Shown here: piece by piece, positions 6,245-13,829 of the stretch
Layout: every line of letters starts with the position of its first letter
Position numbering within the stretch: position 1 is the stretch's first letter
Translations under genes and position numbers: made by a program
DNA from: Proteiniphilum sp. UBA5267
GTDB taxonomy: Bacteria; Bacteroidota; Bacteroidia; Bacteroidales; Dysgonomonadaceae
Assembly: GCA_002411515.1 (NCBI GenBank)
Contig: DHTF01000012.1
Span: 1-17,384 of the forward strand
DNA length: 17,384 nucleotides
Direction of reading: 5' to 3'
Notes under the pieces: generated by a model
Databases searched by the model: none
Told to the model about the DNA's origin: nothing
Seen by the model: only the letters and a program-made list of their open reading frames with translations

Positions 6245-7567
6245 ATGGAGACATTTTTAATTAAGGCACTTCAGCTTATTTTGAGCTTATCCATACTGGT
6301 CGTTGTACATGAATTCGGCCATTATATTTTCTCGCAGATATTCAAGATCAGGGTAGAGAAATTTTATCTTTTTTTTGATCCCTGGTTCGCGCTTTTCAGG
6401 TACAAACCCAAAAACAGCCACACTGAATACGGTATCGGCTGGCTCCCCCTGGGCGGATACGTGAAGATCGCCGGCATGATCGATGAGTCAATGGACAAAG
6501 AGCAGATGGCTCTGCCGGCACAACCTTGGGAGTTCCGATCGAAGCCCGCCTGGCAACGACTGTTGGTGATGGTCGCCGGCGTACTCTTTAACTTGCTGCT
6601 GGCTTTTTTCATCTACGCCATGGTGCTCTTCACCTGGAACGATACCTACCTCCCTCTCAAAAATGTGACCCAGGGAATGGAGTTTAGTCAGGCTGCCCAA
6701 GATGCCGGTTTTCAGGATGGCGACATCCTGTTACGGGCCGACGACAAGGAGCTGGAACGCTTCGGCGTGCGTACGCTGCTCGATGTGGCCGACGCCAATA
6801 CAGTCACCGTGTTGCGTAACGGGCAGGAAGTAGCCCTCGCTATTCCCGAGACGTTGATGCATAACCTGCTGACCGACAAGGAGGGTTTCGCCAACTATCG
6901 TGTGCCGGCCGTAGTATATGAAACCATGGAGGGGAGCGCTGCCCGTGAGGTGGGACTGGTGAAGGGTGATAGTATCGTCGGTATAAACGGTACCCCAACG
7001 CCCCTGTTTGCTGATCTGCGCACGATACTCGACAACTACCGCAATGGCGAGGTCTCTCTCGATTACTATCGTAGCGGCACCTTGCATACCTCCACCATAA
7101 GGGTCGACTCTGCCGGGACATTGGGTTTCTATGCCATGGGTCCCGCCCAGGTCTATCGGACTGTTACACGCACCTATGGCTTCTTTGAATCGTTTCCCGC
7201 CGGTACCCGGATGGGTATTCAGACACTGAAAGATTATGTAGCCCAGTTTAAATATGTATTCACCAAGGAGGGAGCCTCCTCACTTGGTGGCTTTGGCGCC
7301 ATTGGAAATCTGTTCCCTGCACAGTGGAACTGGCAGGCCTTCTGGATGATGACCGCCTTCCTCTCGGTGATTCTTGCTTTCATGAACATCCTCCCCATCC
7401 CGGCACTCGATGGGGGCCATGTCATGTTCCTCATCTATGAGGTGATTGTTCGGCGTAAACCCAATGAAAAGTTCATGGAGTATGCGCAGGTAGCTGGCAT
7501 GGTCCTCCTGCTGGGCCTCGTGTTATACGCCAATGGCATGGATGTAATCCGGGCGATATTTAATTAA
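6245..7567 (+). CDS. rseP: Site-2 intramembrane metalloprotease RseP
   Basis: 440 residues, inner-membrane zinc protease of the RseP/site-2 family. It performs the second cut in regulated intramembrane proteolysis of anti-sigma factors and clears leftover signal peptides. The first membrane helix (about 9-30) carries the zinc motif HEFGH (H22, E23, H26). A second helix lies near 105-125. Two PDZ-like domains lie about 128-200 and 205-290 (GFQDGDILLRADDKEL and GLVKGDSIVGINGTP). The third zinc ligand, D389, is in NILPIPALDGGH (381-392), followed by a last helix at about 418-435. No anti-sigma or sigma factor gene is nearby. The start codon is supported by the immediate helix and by family length. 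The upstream 125 bases hold the octamer repeat and an AT-rich stretch. Confidence 0.94.
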   Translation: METFLIKALQLILSLSILVVVHEFGHYIFSQIFKIRVEKFYLFFDPWFALFRYKPKNSHTEYGIGWLPLGGYVKIAGMIDESMDKEQMALPAQPWEFRSKPAWQRLLVMVAGVLFNLLLAFFIYAMVLFTWNDTYLPLKNVTQGMEFSQAAQDAGFQDGDILLRADDKELERFGVRTLLDVADANTVTVLRNGQEVALAIPETLMHNLLTDKEGFANYRVPAVVYETMEGSAAREVGLVKGDSIVGINGTPTPLFADLRTILDNYRNGEVSLDYYRSGTLHTSTIRVDSAGTLGFYAMGPAQVYRTVTRTYGFFESFPAGTRMGIQTLKDYVAQFKYVFTKEGASSLGGFGAIGNLFPAQWNWQAFWMMTAFLSVILAFMNILPIPALDGGHVMFLIYEVIVRRKPNEKFMEYAQVAGMVLLLGLVLYANGMDVIRAIFN

Positions 7568-7597
7568 GCAAGTGACTTAGTTCACAATATATTCCTG

Positions 7598-7605
7598 TAT
7601 ATTTG
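7598..7605 (+). promoter_or_regulatory. -7 promoter element for metF
   Basis: TATATTTG matches TAnnTTTG. A TTAG at 7577-7580 (three of four bases of the TTTG -33 box, 17-base spacer) lies at the right place. Predicted start of transcription is near 7612, giving a leader of about 97 bases before metF. Only tiny hairpins, such as GGTT-TCA-AACC around 7627-7637, are visible in the leader; I could not match it to a known riboswitch class. Confidence 0.5.
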
Positions 7606-7708
7606 TCTCTGCAACGGTGCCGGAACGGTTTCAAACCCTCCTCAACGCCTTGTCGGAATATCACTCATGCAGGAACAAACGAATTCTTAAATTGAAGATG
7701 ACAGATAG

Positions 7709-8659
7709 ATGAAGGTTTTGGAATTTTTCAACAAAACGGGAAAAACAGCTTTCTCATTTGAGCTGCTCCCTCCATTGAAGGGAAATAGTATTCAACAGAT
7801 ATTTAATACGATAGACCGATTGAAAGAGTTCGACCCGAGATTCATCAACATCACCACGCACCACAGCGAGAGCGAATACAGGGAAGATGAACAGGGTGTC
7901 TACCGTAAGATAAACATACGCAAACGCCCCGGGTCGGTGGCTATTGCTGCTGCCATTCAGAACCGATATGGCATTCGGGCCGTGCCACACATCATCTCAA
8001 GAGGATTCTCGAAGGAGGAGACCGAATATGCCCTGATCGACCTCTCTTTCCTGGGTGTGACCGACCTGCTACTGCTGCGGGGAGATACCCGGAAGCTCGA
8101 TGCCGATCAGCTGAAAATGGATTCTCACCTTTACGCTACTGGCCTGCAGGAGCAGGTGAACAACTTCAATCAAGGCATTGCTTTCGACGGATCCACCTTC
8201 ACCCCGCCTGAGGTACCCTTCTCTTACGGCATGGCCTGCTATCCGGAGAAGCACGAGGAGTCGCCCAATATGGAGGCTGAGCTCTTCTACACCAAAATGA
8301 AAGTCGATCAGGGTGCCGACTATCTGGTCACACAGATGTTTTTCGACAACAGCAAGTACTTTGCCTTTGTCGATCGATGCCGTGCAGCGGGCATCACGGT
8401 TCCCATCATCCCCGGCATCAAACCGATCCACCTGAAGAACCAGCTCACCGTCTTGCCAAAGGTGTTTCGTTCCGATATTCCGGCCGACCTGGAAAAGGAG
8501 CTGCGACGCTGCAAGGACGACGACGAGGCCAAAGAGGTGGGCGTGGCCTGGTGCACCGCACAGTGCAAGGAGCTGATGGAACACCACGTCCCCGGCATTC
8601 ATTTTTATGCGTTGATGGCAACAGAGAGTATACACAAGGTAGCAAGTGCCATTTATTGA
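7709..8659 (+). CDS. metF: 5,10-methylenetetrahydrofolate reductase
   Basis: 316 residues, FAD-dependent cytoplasmic enzyme reducing 5,10-methylene-THF to 5-methyl-THF, the methyl donor for methionine synthesis. It is a single TIM-barrel domain of normal bacterial length. Seen: FSFELLPP with the catalytic Glu (E18, equivalent to E. coli E28), INITTHH, VPHIISRG, FLGVTDLLLLRGD, the folate/FAD-site ADYLVTQMFFDN, then VPIIPGIKPI. The start at 7709 has the family-typical MKVLEFF opening and follows a leader of about 97 bases. The stop overlaps the holB start in TGATG, so the two genes are translationally coupled even though their functions (one-carbon metabolism, replication) are unrelated. Confidence 0.95.
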   Translation: MKVLEFFNKTGKTAFSFELLPPLKGNSIQQIFNTIDRLKEFDPRFINITTHHSESEYREDEQGVYRKINIRKRPGSVAIAAAIQNRYGIRAVPHIISRGFSKEETEYALIDLSFLGVTDLLLLRGDTRKLDADQLKMDSHLYATGLQEQVNNFNQGIAFDGSTFTPPEVPFSYGMACYPEKHEESPNMEAELFYTKMKVDQGADYLVTQMFFDNSKYFAFVDRCRAAGITVPIIPGIKPIHLKNQLTVLPKVFRSDIPADLEKELRRCKDDDEAKEVGVAWCTAQCKELMEHHVPGIHFYALMATESIHKVASAIY

Positions 8660-9768
8660 TGTATTTCAGCGATGTCATAGGACTCCACGATGTAAAAAAA
8701 CATCTTATCCACTCCGTGCAGCAGGGGCTTGTTCCGCACGCCCGCATCTTTTACGGACCCGAAGGGGTGGGGAAGCTCCCCTTGGCCATCGCCTACGCGC
8801 GCTACCTCAACTGTGCACACCCTGGTGCCGAAGATGCCTGTGGTGAATGTCCCTCCTGCCACAAGTTCGATAAGCTGGCGCATCCCGACCTGCATTTTGT
8901 GTTTCCTGTTGTGAAATCGAAGGTGAGTGACGAATACCTGCCACAGTGGCGCGAGTTCCTATCGCAAAGCCACTACTTCAACCTCAACCAGTGGCTCAGC
9001 TTCATCAAGGCAGAAAATGCCCAGGGAATCATTTACGCCAAAGAGAGCGACGAGATCATTCGCAAGCTGAATCTCAAGGTATATGAAGCCCCTTACAAGA
9101 TCATGATCGTCTGGCTGCCTGAGAAAATGCACGATGCCTGTGCCAACAAGCTACTCAAGATGATTGAGGAACCCCCTGAGCATACGGTATTCCTGCTTGT
9201 GTCGGAAGATTCCGAGAATGTGTTGCAGACCATTTGGTCACGCTGCCAGCCCCTTCACATCCGTGCCATTGAGAACCATGAGATGGTCTCCGCTCTGCAG
9301 CAGCAATATAGCCTGACACAGACTGATGCCGCAACCTGCGCCCACATTGCCCGTGGCAGCTTCACCAAAGCCATCGAACTGATCAACTCCTCCGAGGAGA
9401 CCCGTTATTTCTTCGACCTTTTTGTGAAGATGATGCGTACGTCGGTATCGGGCAACATCAAATCAATCAAGGAAACCGCTACAGAGCTGGCAGGCATAGG
9501 CCGCGAGATGCAGAAGAGCTTCCTGCTCTATGCTCTGCGCATGTTTCGTGAATACTTCGTGAGCAACCTCCGTGAGTCGGCTCTTGTCTACCTCAATGAT
9601 GCGGAGCTACAGTTTGGAGAACGCTTTTCTCCCTACATCAATGAGCGCAACATCGAAGCTTTTGCAGCGGAGTTTGCGCTAGCACACAGGCAAATAGAAC
9701 AAAACGGCAATGCTAGGATCATTTTCCTCGATCTTTGTTTAAAAGTTACCGTGTTATTCAGAAAATAA
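8659..9768 (+). CDS. holB: DNA polymerase III delta' subunit (clamp loader)
   Basis: 369 residues; clamp-loader subunit working with delta and gamma/tau to place the beta clamp on DNA. Start: the ATG at 8659 overlaps the metF stop (TGATG) and gives the family-typical MYFSDVIGLHDVKKHL; a longer in-frame reading back to 8377 only runs over metF. Seen: a Walker-A-like GPEGVGKL (33-40), in which the usual Ser/Thr after Lys is Leu, so ATP binding is doubtful, as expected of delta'; a four-cysteine zinc module C52, C61, C64, C67 (ACGECPSCHK); KLLKMIEEPPEHTVFLL; and the SRC motif (194-196). The C-terminal helical domain is weakly conserved. ricT follows after 80 bases, an adjacency also known for holB and yaaT/ricT in Bacillus. 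Confidence 0.93.
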   Translation: MYFSDVIGLHDVKKHLIHSVQQGLVPHARIFYGPEGVGKLPLAIAYARYLNCAHPGAEDACGECPSCHKFDKLAHPDLHFVFPVVKSKVSDEYLPQWREFLSQSHYFNLNQWLSFIKAENAQGIIYAKESDEIIRKLNLKVYEAPYKIMIVWLPEKMHDACANKLLKMIEEPPEHTVFLLVSEDSENVLQTIWSRCQPLHIRAIENHEMVSALQQQYSLTQTDAATCAHIARGSFTKAIELINSSEETRYFFDLFVKMMRTSVSGNIKSIKETATELAGIGREMQKSFLLYALRMFREYFVSNLRESALVYLNDAELQFGERFSPYINERNIEAFAAEFALAHRQIEQNGNARIIFLDLCLKVTVLFRK

Positions 9769-9773
9769 TTTTG
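9766..9773 (+). promoter_or_regulatory. Possible -7 element for ricT overlapping the holB stop codon
   Basis: TAATTTTG matches TAnnTTTG, and its first three bases are the holB stop codon. It predicts a start of transcription near 9780 and a leader of about 69 bases. A TTTG at 9734-9737 is too far upstream (28-base spacer) to be a convincing -33 box. The leader carries a short TCGCT/AGCGA pairing (9813-9817 with 9832-9836). Confidence 0.35.
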
Positions 9774-9848
9774 TAAATTGCAGGTTCTATTATTCTTAAA
9801 CATCAAAAAGTCTCGCTGATCGATCATCGAAAGCGAATAAATATATAT

Positions 9849-11081
9849 ATGGACAAAGAAATCTTATCGGATAAAATGGCGGATATCGTCCCCCTGAAGA
9901 CGGTGACCGTAAGAAATACAAAAAGCTGCAAAGGCTGCACACCCCATAACAACAAACTCCACATCTACGACTGGCTGCACGACTTTCCGGAGTTCCAGGA
10001 TCTCTCGAAGATGGTGGAGGTACAGTTTAAAAATACCCGCAAGGGCTATTTCATCAACAGCAACAATCTGGAGCTGCAACTGGGCGACCTGGTCGCGGTG
10101 GAGTCCATCCCAGGACACGACATTGGCAAGGTGACCCTCACCGGCAAGCTTGTGGAGCTGCAGATGAAGAAGTACAATTTCCGCGAAGAGGCCAATGGTG
10201 GCCTTAAACGAGTTTATCGCATTGCTCGTCCTGCCGACCTGGAGAAATATGAGCAGGCGAAAGCACGGGAGCAGCCTACCATGATCCGCTCCCGCCAGAT
10301 CGCCGAAGAACTGGGTCTGCAAATGAAAATAGGCGACGTGGAGTACCAGGGCGACGGTAACAAAGCTATTTTTTACTATATCGCAGATGAGCGAGTCGAC
10401 TTTCGTGAACTCATCAAGGTGCTCGCGAGTGAGTTCAGGGTGAAGATAGAAATGAAACAGATCGGTGCGCGACAGGAGGCCGGCCGCATAGGCGGTATTG
10501 GACCCTGTGGACGTGAAATGTGCTGCAGCAGTTGGATGCCGAGCTTCGTTTCCGTCTCCACCACAGCAGCACGCTACCAGGATATATCCATCAACCCGCA
10601 AAAGCTTGCCGGACAATGCGGCAAGCTGAAGTGTTGCCTCAACTACGAGGTGGATGCCTATGTGGAGGCGCAGCGCGGGTTACCCTCACGGGAGATCGTG
10701 CTGGAAACCAAGGATTCCGATTTCTACCATTTCAAGACCGACATCTTCTCCGGTCAGATTACCTATTCAACCGATAAATACAATGCCAGCAACCTGGTGA
10801 CGATTTCCAAAGAACGTGTCTTCGAGATCATCGCGTTGAACAAAAAAGGACAAAAACCGCTCAAATTAACCCCCGACAAGGAAGATGGAAACCGGAACGA
10901 AAGTACGTTTGCCGGAGGAGATATATTGGAGGATCAAAGCATCACCCGTTTCGATGACGACAGCAAAAATCAAATCAATAAGAAAAGGAAACCTCGCAGG
11001 AGACGCCCCGATCAACCATCTGGCAATAGAAACAGACGCAATCAGCGCCCTTCCGGTAAGGAGGGAGAAAGTCAGGAATAA
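9849..11081 (+). CDS. ricT: RicT/YaaT-like PSP1-domain protein
   Basis: 410 residues, cytoplasmic. The PSP1 C-terminal core region includes RIGGIGPCGREMCCSSW and LAGQCGKLKCCLNYE, giving cysteines 220, 225, 226, 257, 262 and 263. The same double C-x4-CC layout is found in B. subtilis RicT (YaaT), where such cysteines bind Fe-S clusters and the protein works with RicA and RicF on RNase Y-dependent mRNA maturation. An extra N-terminal C27-x2-C30 pair is also present. The last roughly 35 residues (KKRKPRRRRPDQPSG and on) are a strongly basic tail that suggests nucleic-acid contact. No RicA, RicF or RNase Y gene is visible here, so the Bacillus role cannot be transferred directly. Preceded by holB and followed by gldH. 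Confidence 0.88.
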   Translation: MDKEILSDKMADIVPLKTVTVRNTKSCKGCTPHNNKLHIYDWLHDFPEFQDLSKMVEVQFKNTRKGYFINSNNLELQLGDLVAVESIPGHDIGKVTLTGKLVELQMKKYNFREEANGGLKRVYRIARPADLEKYEQAKAREQPTMIRSRQIAEELGLQMKIGDVEYQGDGNKAIFYYIADERVDFRELIKVLASEFRVKIEMKQIGARQEAGRIGGIGPCGREMCCSSWMPSFVSVSTTAARYQDISINPQKLAGQCGKLKCCLNYEVDAYVEAQRGLPSREIVLETKDSDFYHFKTDIFSGQITYSTDKYNASNLVTISKERVFEIIALNKKGQKPLKLTPDKEDGNRNESTFAGGDILEDQSITRFDDDSKNQINKKRKPRRRRPDQPSGNRNRRNQRPSGKEGESQE

Positions 11082-11568
11082 TACCTGCTATATTTCGTTG
11101 CTCCTGCTCTTTGTTTTTCTGCTCTCCTGCAATAAAGCGGAAGTTTATTACCACTACCGCCACATCGACAAAGGAAGATGGTATAGCGACAGCGTCATCC
11201 AATTCCAGATCGATGCTGCTGCACTGACGCAGGGAATGCCATACGACCTCTCCATTGAGATCTCCACGAACGGACGCTATCCCTACCGGGATATCTGGAT
11301 GCAGGTGACCCATAATCTGGTCGATACAATCCCTCAGAGCGAAGCGTTGCATTTTCGTGTGGCCGACGATTACGGCCACTGGCTGGGCGACGGCGTGGGA
11401 GGACTCTACCAGCTCTCATTACCTCTCCATTTGTCGATACCCCTCGATACCACTTCTGGTTATGTGATTCAGCTGCGCCAGATAATGGATGCCAATCCGC
11501 TGCCGGGTATCGAGAAGATAGGCTTAAAAGTGGAGATGAGTGATAAACGTGAAAGAGGTGGGAGCTAA
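11071..11568 (+). CDS. gldH: GldH-family lipoprotein (start codon unresolved)
   Basis: The conserved reading frame gives a signal peptide (RNNTCYISLLLLFVFLLSC, lipidated Cys at residue 20 from the position used here) and a mature domain with VYYHYRHIDKGRWYSDSVI, PYRDIWMQVTHN and LGDGVGGLYQLSLPLHL. This matches GldH, named for Flavobacterium gliding but present in many non-gliding Bacteroidota. The start is a problem: there is no ATG, GTG or suitably placed TTG near the signal peptide. The nearest in-frame ATG (10954) lies 128 bases inside ricT and would give a signal peptide of about 58 residues. A TTG at 11098 leaves a 10-residue signal. A perfect AAGGAGG at 11058-11064 sits 6 bases before an in-frame GTC at 11071, which is the start tentatively used. 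The end and family call are firm. Confidence 0.7.
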   Translation, partial: VRNNTCYISLLLLFVFLLSCNKAEVYYHYRHIDKGRWYSDSVIQFQIDAAALTQGMPYDLSIEISTNGRYPYRDIWMQVTHNLVDTIPQSEALHFRVADDYGHWLGDGVGGLYQLSLPLHLSIPLDTTSGYVIQLRQIMDANPLPGIEKIGLKVEMSDKRERGGS

Positions 11569-11587
11569 AAAAGAGAAAGAAGAAGCG

Positions 11588-12355
11588 ATGAGGATTGTTT
11601 TTATCGGAGCCGGAAACCTGGCGACACATCTTGCCGAAGCATGCAAAACGGTGGGTCACGAAATTCTGCAGGTATACAGCAGAACAATGGAGAATGCTGC
11701 TACGCTGGCTGCAAAAACAGGCGCAGATGCGATAAATGATCTGTCGCAGGTCAACCCTGCAGCACACCTCTATCTCTTTTCCGTGAAGGATGATGCCCTG
11801 GCTGCTGTCATTAAGCAGATGCCCCAAACAGGAGGTGTCTGGGCGCACACCGCCGGAAGCCTTCCCATGCATCTCTTTGCTGCACTCCATGCGGAACACG
11901 GAGTGCTCTACCCCCTGCAGACATTCAGCAAGCACCGGAAGATTGATTTTGACACGATCCCCGTTTTTGTGGAGGGAAGCAGTGACGCCACCACACGCCT
12001 GCTGGAGGAATTTGCCTGCACCCTTTCAAGCAACGTGCAGCGCCTCTCTGGTGAAAAACGGCGTTTTCTGCACCTTGCAGCCGTTTATGCCTGCAACTTC
12101 GTGAATCACATGTACACGCTGGCAGCGGAGATCACCCACAAAGAGGAAATTTCTTTCGACCTGCTGCTGCCCCTCATTGTCGAGACTGCTGCCAAGGTCA
12201 CCACGATGACGCCCAGTGCAGCACAAACTGGACCGGCTGTGCGGTACGACGAGGGCGTCATGGCAAAACACCTCGCCCTGCTCAACGACGCGGAGATGGA
12301 AGAGATCTACAAGCTCCTCAGCAAAAGCATTCACAAACATGCCGGCGGTCGCTGA
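11588..12355 (+). CDS. Rossmann-fold / DUF2520 oxidoreductase-like protein
   Basis: 255 residues. The N-terminal Rossmann domain opens MRIVFIGAGNLATHLAEA with the dinucleotide loop G7-A-G-N-L-A12, followed by VYSRTMENAATLA and HLYLFSVKDDAL. The middle part contains VWAHTAGSLPMHLF and GVLYPLQTFSK. The C-terminal helical DUF2520 domain follows (FLHLAAVYACNFVNHMYTLA). The architecture resembles F420- or NADP-dependent and 6-phosphogluconate-dehydrogenase-like reductases, but the substrate is not known. The ATG at 11588 is chosen because it places the glycine loop at the usual distance from the N-terminus; an ATG at 11540 would overlap gldH. It is 19 bases downstream of gldH and probably in the same transcript. 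Confidence 0.85.
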   Translation: MRIVFIGAGNLATHLAEACKTVGHEILQVYSRTMENAATLAAKTGADAINDLSQVNPAAHLYLFSVKDDALAAVIKQMPQTGGVWAHTAGSLPMHLFAALHAEHGVLYPLQTFSKHRKIDFDTIPVFVEGSSDATTRLLEEFACTLSSNVQRLSGEKRRFLHLAAVYACNFVNHMYTLAAEITHKEEISFDLLLPLIVETAAKVTTMTPSAAQTGPAVRYDEGVMAKHLALLNDAEMEEIYKLLSKSIHKHAGGR

Positions 12356-12458
12356 ATCTGAAACTGAAAATGAGGTGGAGAAAGGGTTGTAGACTCGCCC
12401 GACAATGGGGAAACCTAAAAATTAACATTGAAAAATTGAATGCCTCATAAACTTAAGT

Positions 12459-12466
12459 TATATTTG
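12459..12466 (+). promoter_or_regulatory. -7 promoter element for the 2-oxoacid oxidoreductase operon
   Basis: TATATTTG matches TAnnTTTG. An ATTG at 12435-12438 (20-base spacer) is a near match to the -33 box. The predicted start of transcription is near 12473, 19 bases before the ferredoxin-subunit ATG. It lies in the 136-base gap after the DUF2520 gene, which holds nothing else I can identify. Confidence 0.55.
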
Positions 12467-12491
12467 CATCATATAAAAACCACTCCTGATA

Positions 12492-12722
12492 ATGGCAAAA
12501 TTTAAAGGTTATGTAGAGGTAAACACAGACCGTTGCAAAGGTTGCGATCTGTGCGTGGTGGCTTGTCCCACCGACGTCCTCGAACTGGAGCCGCGTGAGG
12601 TAAACGACCGCGGCTATCATTATGTCTACATGAAAAATGAAGACGACTGCATCGGCTGCGCCAACTGTGGCTATGTATGTCCCGACGGATGTCTGACAGT
12701 CTACAAGGTAAAGGTAGGATAA
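12492..12722 (+). CDS. vorD: 2-oxoacid:ferredoxin oxidoreductase, delta (2x[4Fe-4S]) subunit
   Basis: 76 residues. Two ferredoxin-type cluster motifs are complete: C15-x2-C18-x2-C21-x3-C25-P and C53-x2-C56-x2-C59-x3-C63-P. This is the electron-transfer subunit passing electrons from the thiamine-diphosphate site to external ferredoxin. It is the first gene of a four-subunit cluster (delta, alpha, beta, gamma), the order known for branched-chain 2-oxoacid (VOR) and some 2-oxoglutarate (KOR) oxidoreductases. The VOR assignment is by gene order and general resemblance; substrate specificity cannot be read from the sequence alone. The alpha gene starts 11 bases downstream. Confidence 0.9.
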   Translation: MAKFKGYVEVNTDRCKGCDLCVVACPTDVLELEPREVNDRGYHYVYMKNEDDCIGCANCGYVCPDGCLTVYKVKVG

Positions 12723-12733
12723 AAAAGAATAGT

Positions 12734-13816
12734 ATGTCTGAAGAAATAGCATTGATGAAGGGTAACGAGGCCATCGCCCATGCAGCCATCCGCTACGGCG
12801 TGGACGGCTACTTTGGTTATCCCATCACACCCCAGTCCGAGATCATCGAAACCCTCATGGAAGAAGCCCCCTGGAAGACCACGGGCATGGTGGTGCTGCA
12901 GGCCGAGAGCGAAGTGGCTGCCATCAACATGGTCTACGGCGGCGCCGCCTGCGGCAAGTATGCCATGACCTCCTCTTCGAGCCCCGGCATCAGCCTCAAG
13001 CAGGAGGGCATCTCCTACATGGCAGGCGCAGAGCTGCCCGCACTCATTGTGAACGTACAGCGTGGCGGGCCGGGATTGGGTACCATCCAGCCGTCGCAGG
13101 CCGATTACTTCCAGACGGTGAAAGGAGGCGGACATGGCGACTACAAGTTGATAACGCTGGCACCCAGCTCGGTGCAAGAAATGGCCGACTTCGTGGGACT
13201 GGCTTTCGACTTGGCCTTTAAATACCGTAATCCGGCCATGATACTCTCCGACGGGGTCATCGGACAAATGATGGAAAAGGTGAAGCTCCCCGCTTGGCGC
13301 CGACGCAGAACCGAACAGGAAATCCGAGAACAATGTCCTTGGGCTACCCTGGGAAAGACAGCCGACAGAAAACCCAATATCATCACCTCGCTCGAACTCG
13401 ACTCGGCAGCCATGGAGAAGAACAACGAACGCTTTCAGGCCAAGTACCGAGAGGTGGAAGCTACAGAGGTACGGTATGAAGAGGTGAAATGCGACGATGC
13501 CGACTATCTATTGGTAGCTTTCGGTTCCGCTGCACGCATCTGTTTGAAAAGCATCGATCTGGCACGGCAGGAAGGCATTAAAGTGGGACTGCTGCGTCCC
13601 ATCACGCTATGGCCATTCCCATCGGAAATATTGCATGCCTACGGCAGCAGAGTGAAAGGCATACTTACGGTAGAGTTGAACGCCGGACAAATGGTCGAGG
13701 ATGTACGGCTGGCGGTGAACGGACAAATACCCGTCGCCCACTACGGTCGCCTGGGAGGTATCGTTCCCACACCCGATGGGGTGCTGGCGGCATTGAAAGA
13801 GAAAATAGTTCACTAA
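12734..13816 (+). CDS. vorB: 2-oxoacid:ferredoxin oxidoreductase, alpha subunit (VorB-like)
   Basis: 360 residues. The N-terminal pyrimidine-binding domain of the thiamine-diphosphate enzyme opens LMKGNEAIAHAAIRYGVDGY, with the family motif YPITPQSE (29-36). Then come QAESEVAAINMVYGGAACG, the SSSSPGISLKQEG loop, VNVQRGGPGLGTI and a C-terminal transketolase-type domain (LLVAFGSAARI, KVGLLRPITLWPFP). The start at 12734 gives the typical short N-terminus; an earlier in-frame ATG at 12677 lies in the ferredoxin gene. The enzyme oxidatively decarboxylates 2-oxoacids such as 3-methyl-2-oxobutanoate to acyl-CoA, CO2 and reduced ferredoxin, and is oxygen-sensitive in known members. A 53-residue membrane ORF starts 13 bases after the stop. 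Confidence 0.93.
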   Translation: MSEEIALMKGNEAIAHAAIRYGVDGYFGYPITPQSEIIETLMEEAPWKTTGMVVLQAESEVAAINMVYGGAACGKYAMTSSSSPGISLKQEGISYMAGAELPALIVNVQRGGPGLGTIQPSQADYFQTVKGGGHGDYKLITLAPSSVQEMADFVGLAFDLAFKYRNPAMILSDGVIGQMMEKVKLPAWRRRRTEQEIREQCPWATLGKTADRKPNIITSLELDSAAMEKNNERFQAKYREVEATEVRYEEVKCDDADYLLVAFGSAARICLKSIDLARQEGIKVGLLRPITLWPFPSEILHAYGSRVKGILTVELNAGQMVEDVRLAVNGQIPVAHYGRLGGIVPTPDGVLAALKEKIVH

Positions 13817-13829
13817 AAAATCAACTGTC

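Noticed and set aside
7606..7708. SAM or folate riboswitch in the metF leader
   Set aside because: Fragments such as GCAACGGTGCC recall SAM-I pieces, but the P1 stem, kink-turn and ordered core are not there.
8377..8658. N-terminal extension of the holB reading frame
   Set aside because: It overlaps most of the metF C-terminal coding region in another frame; the family-typical start is the ATG at 8659.
12677..12733. Upstream in-frame start for the alpha subunit
   Set aside because: It lies within the ferredoxin-subunit gene and adds residues that do not resemble the family N-terminus.
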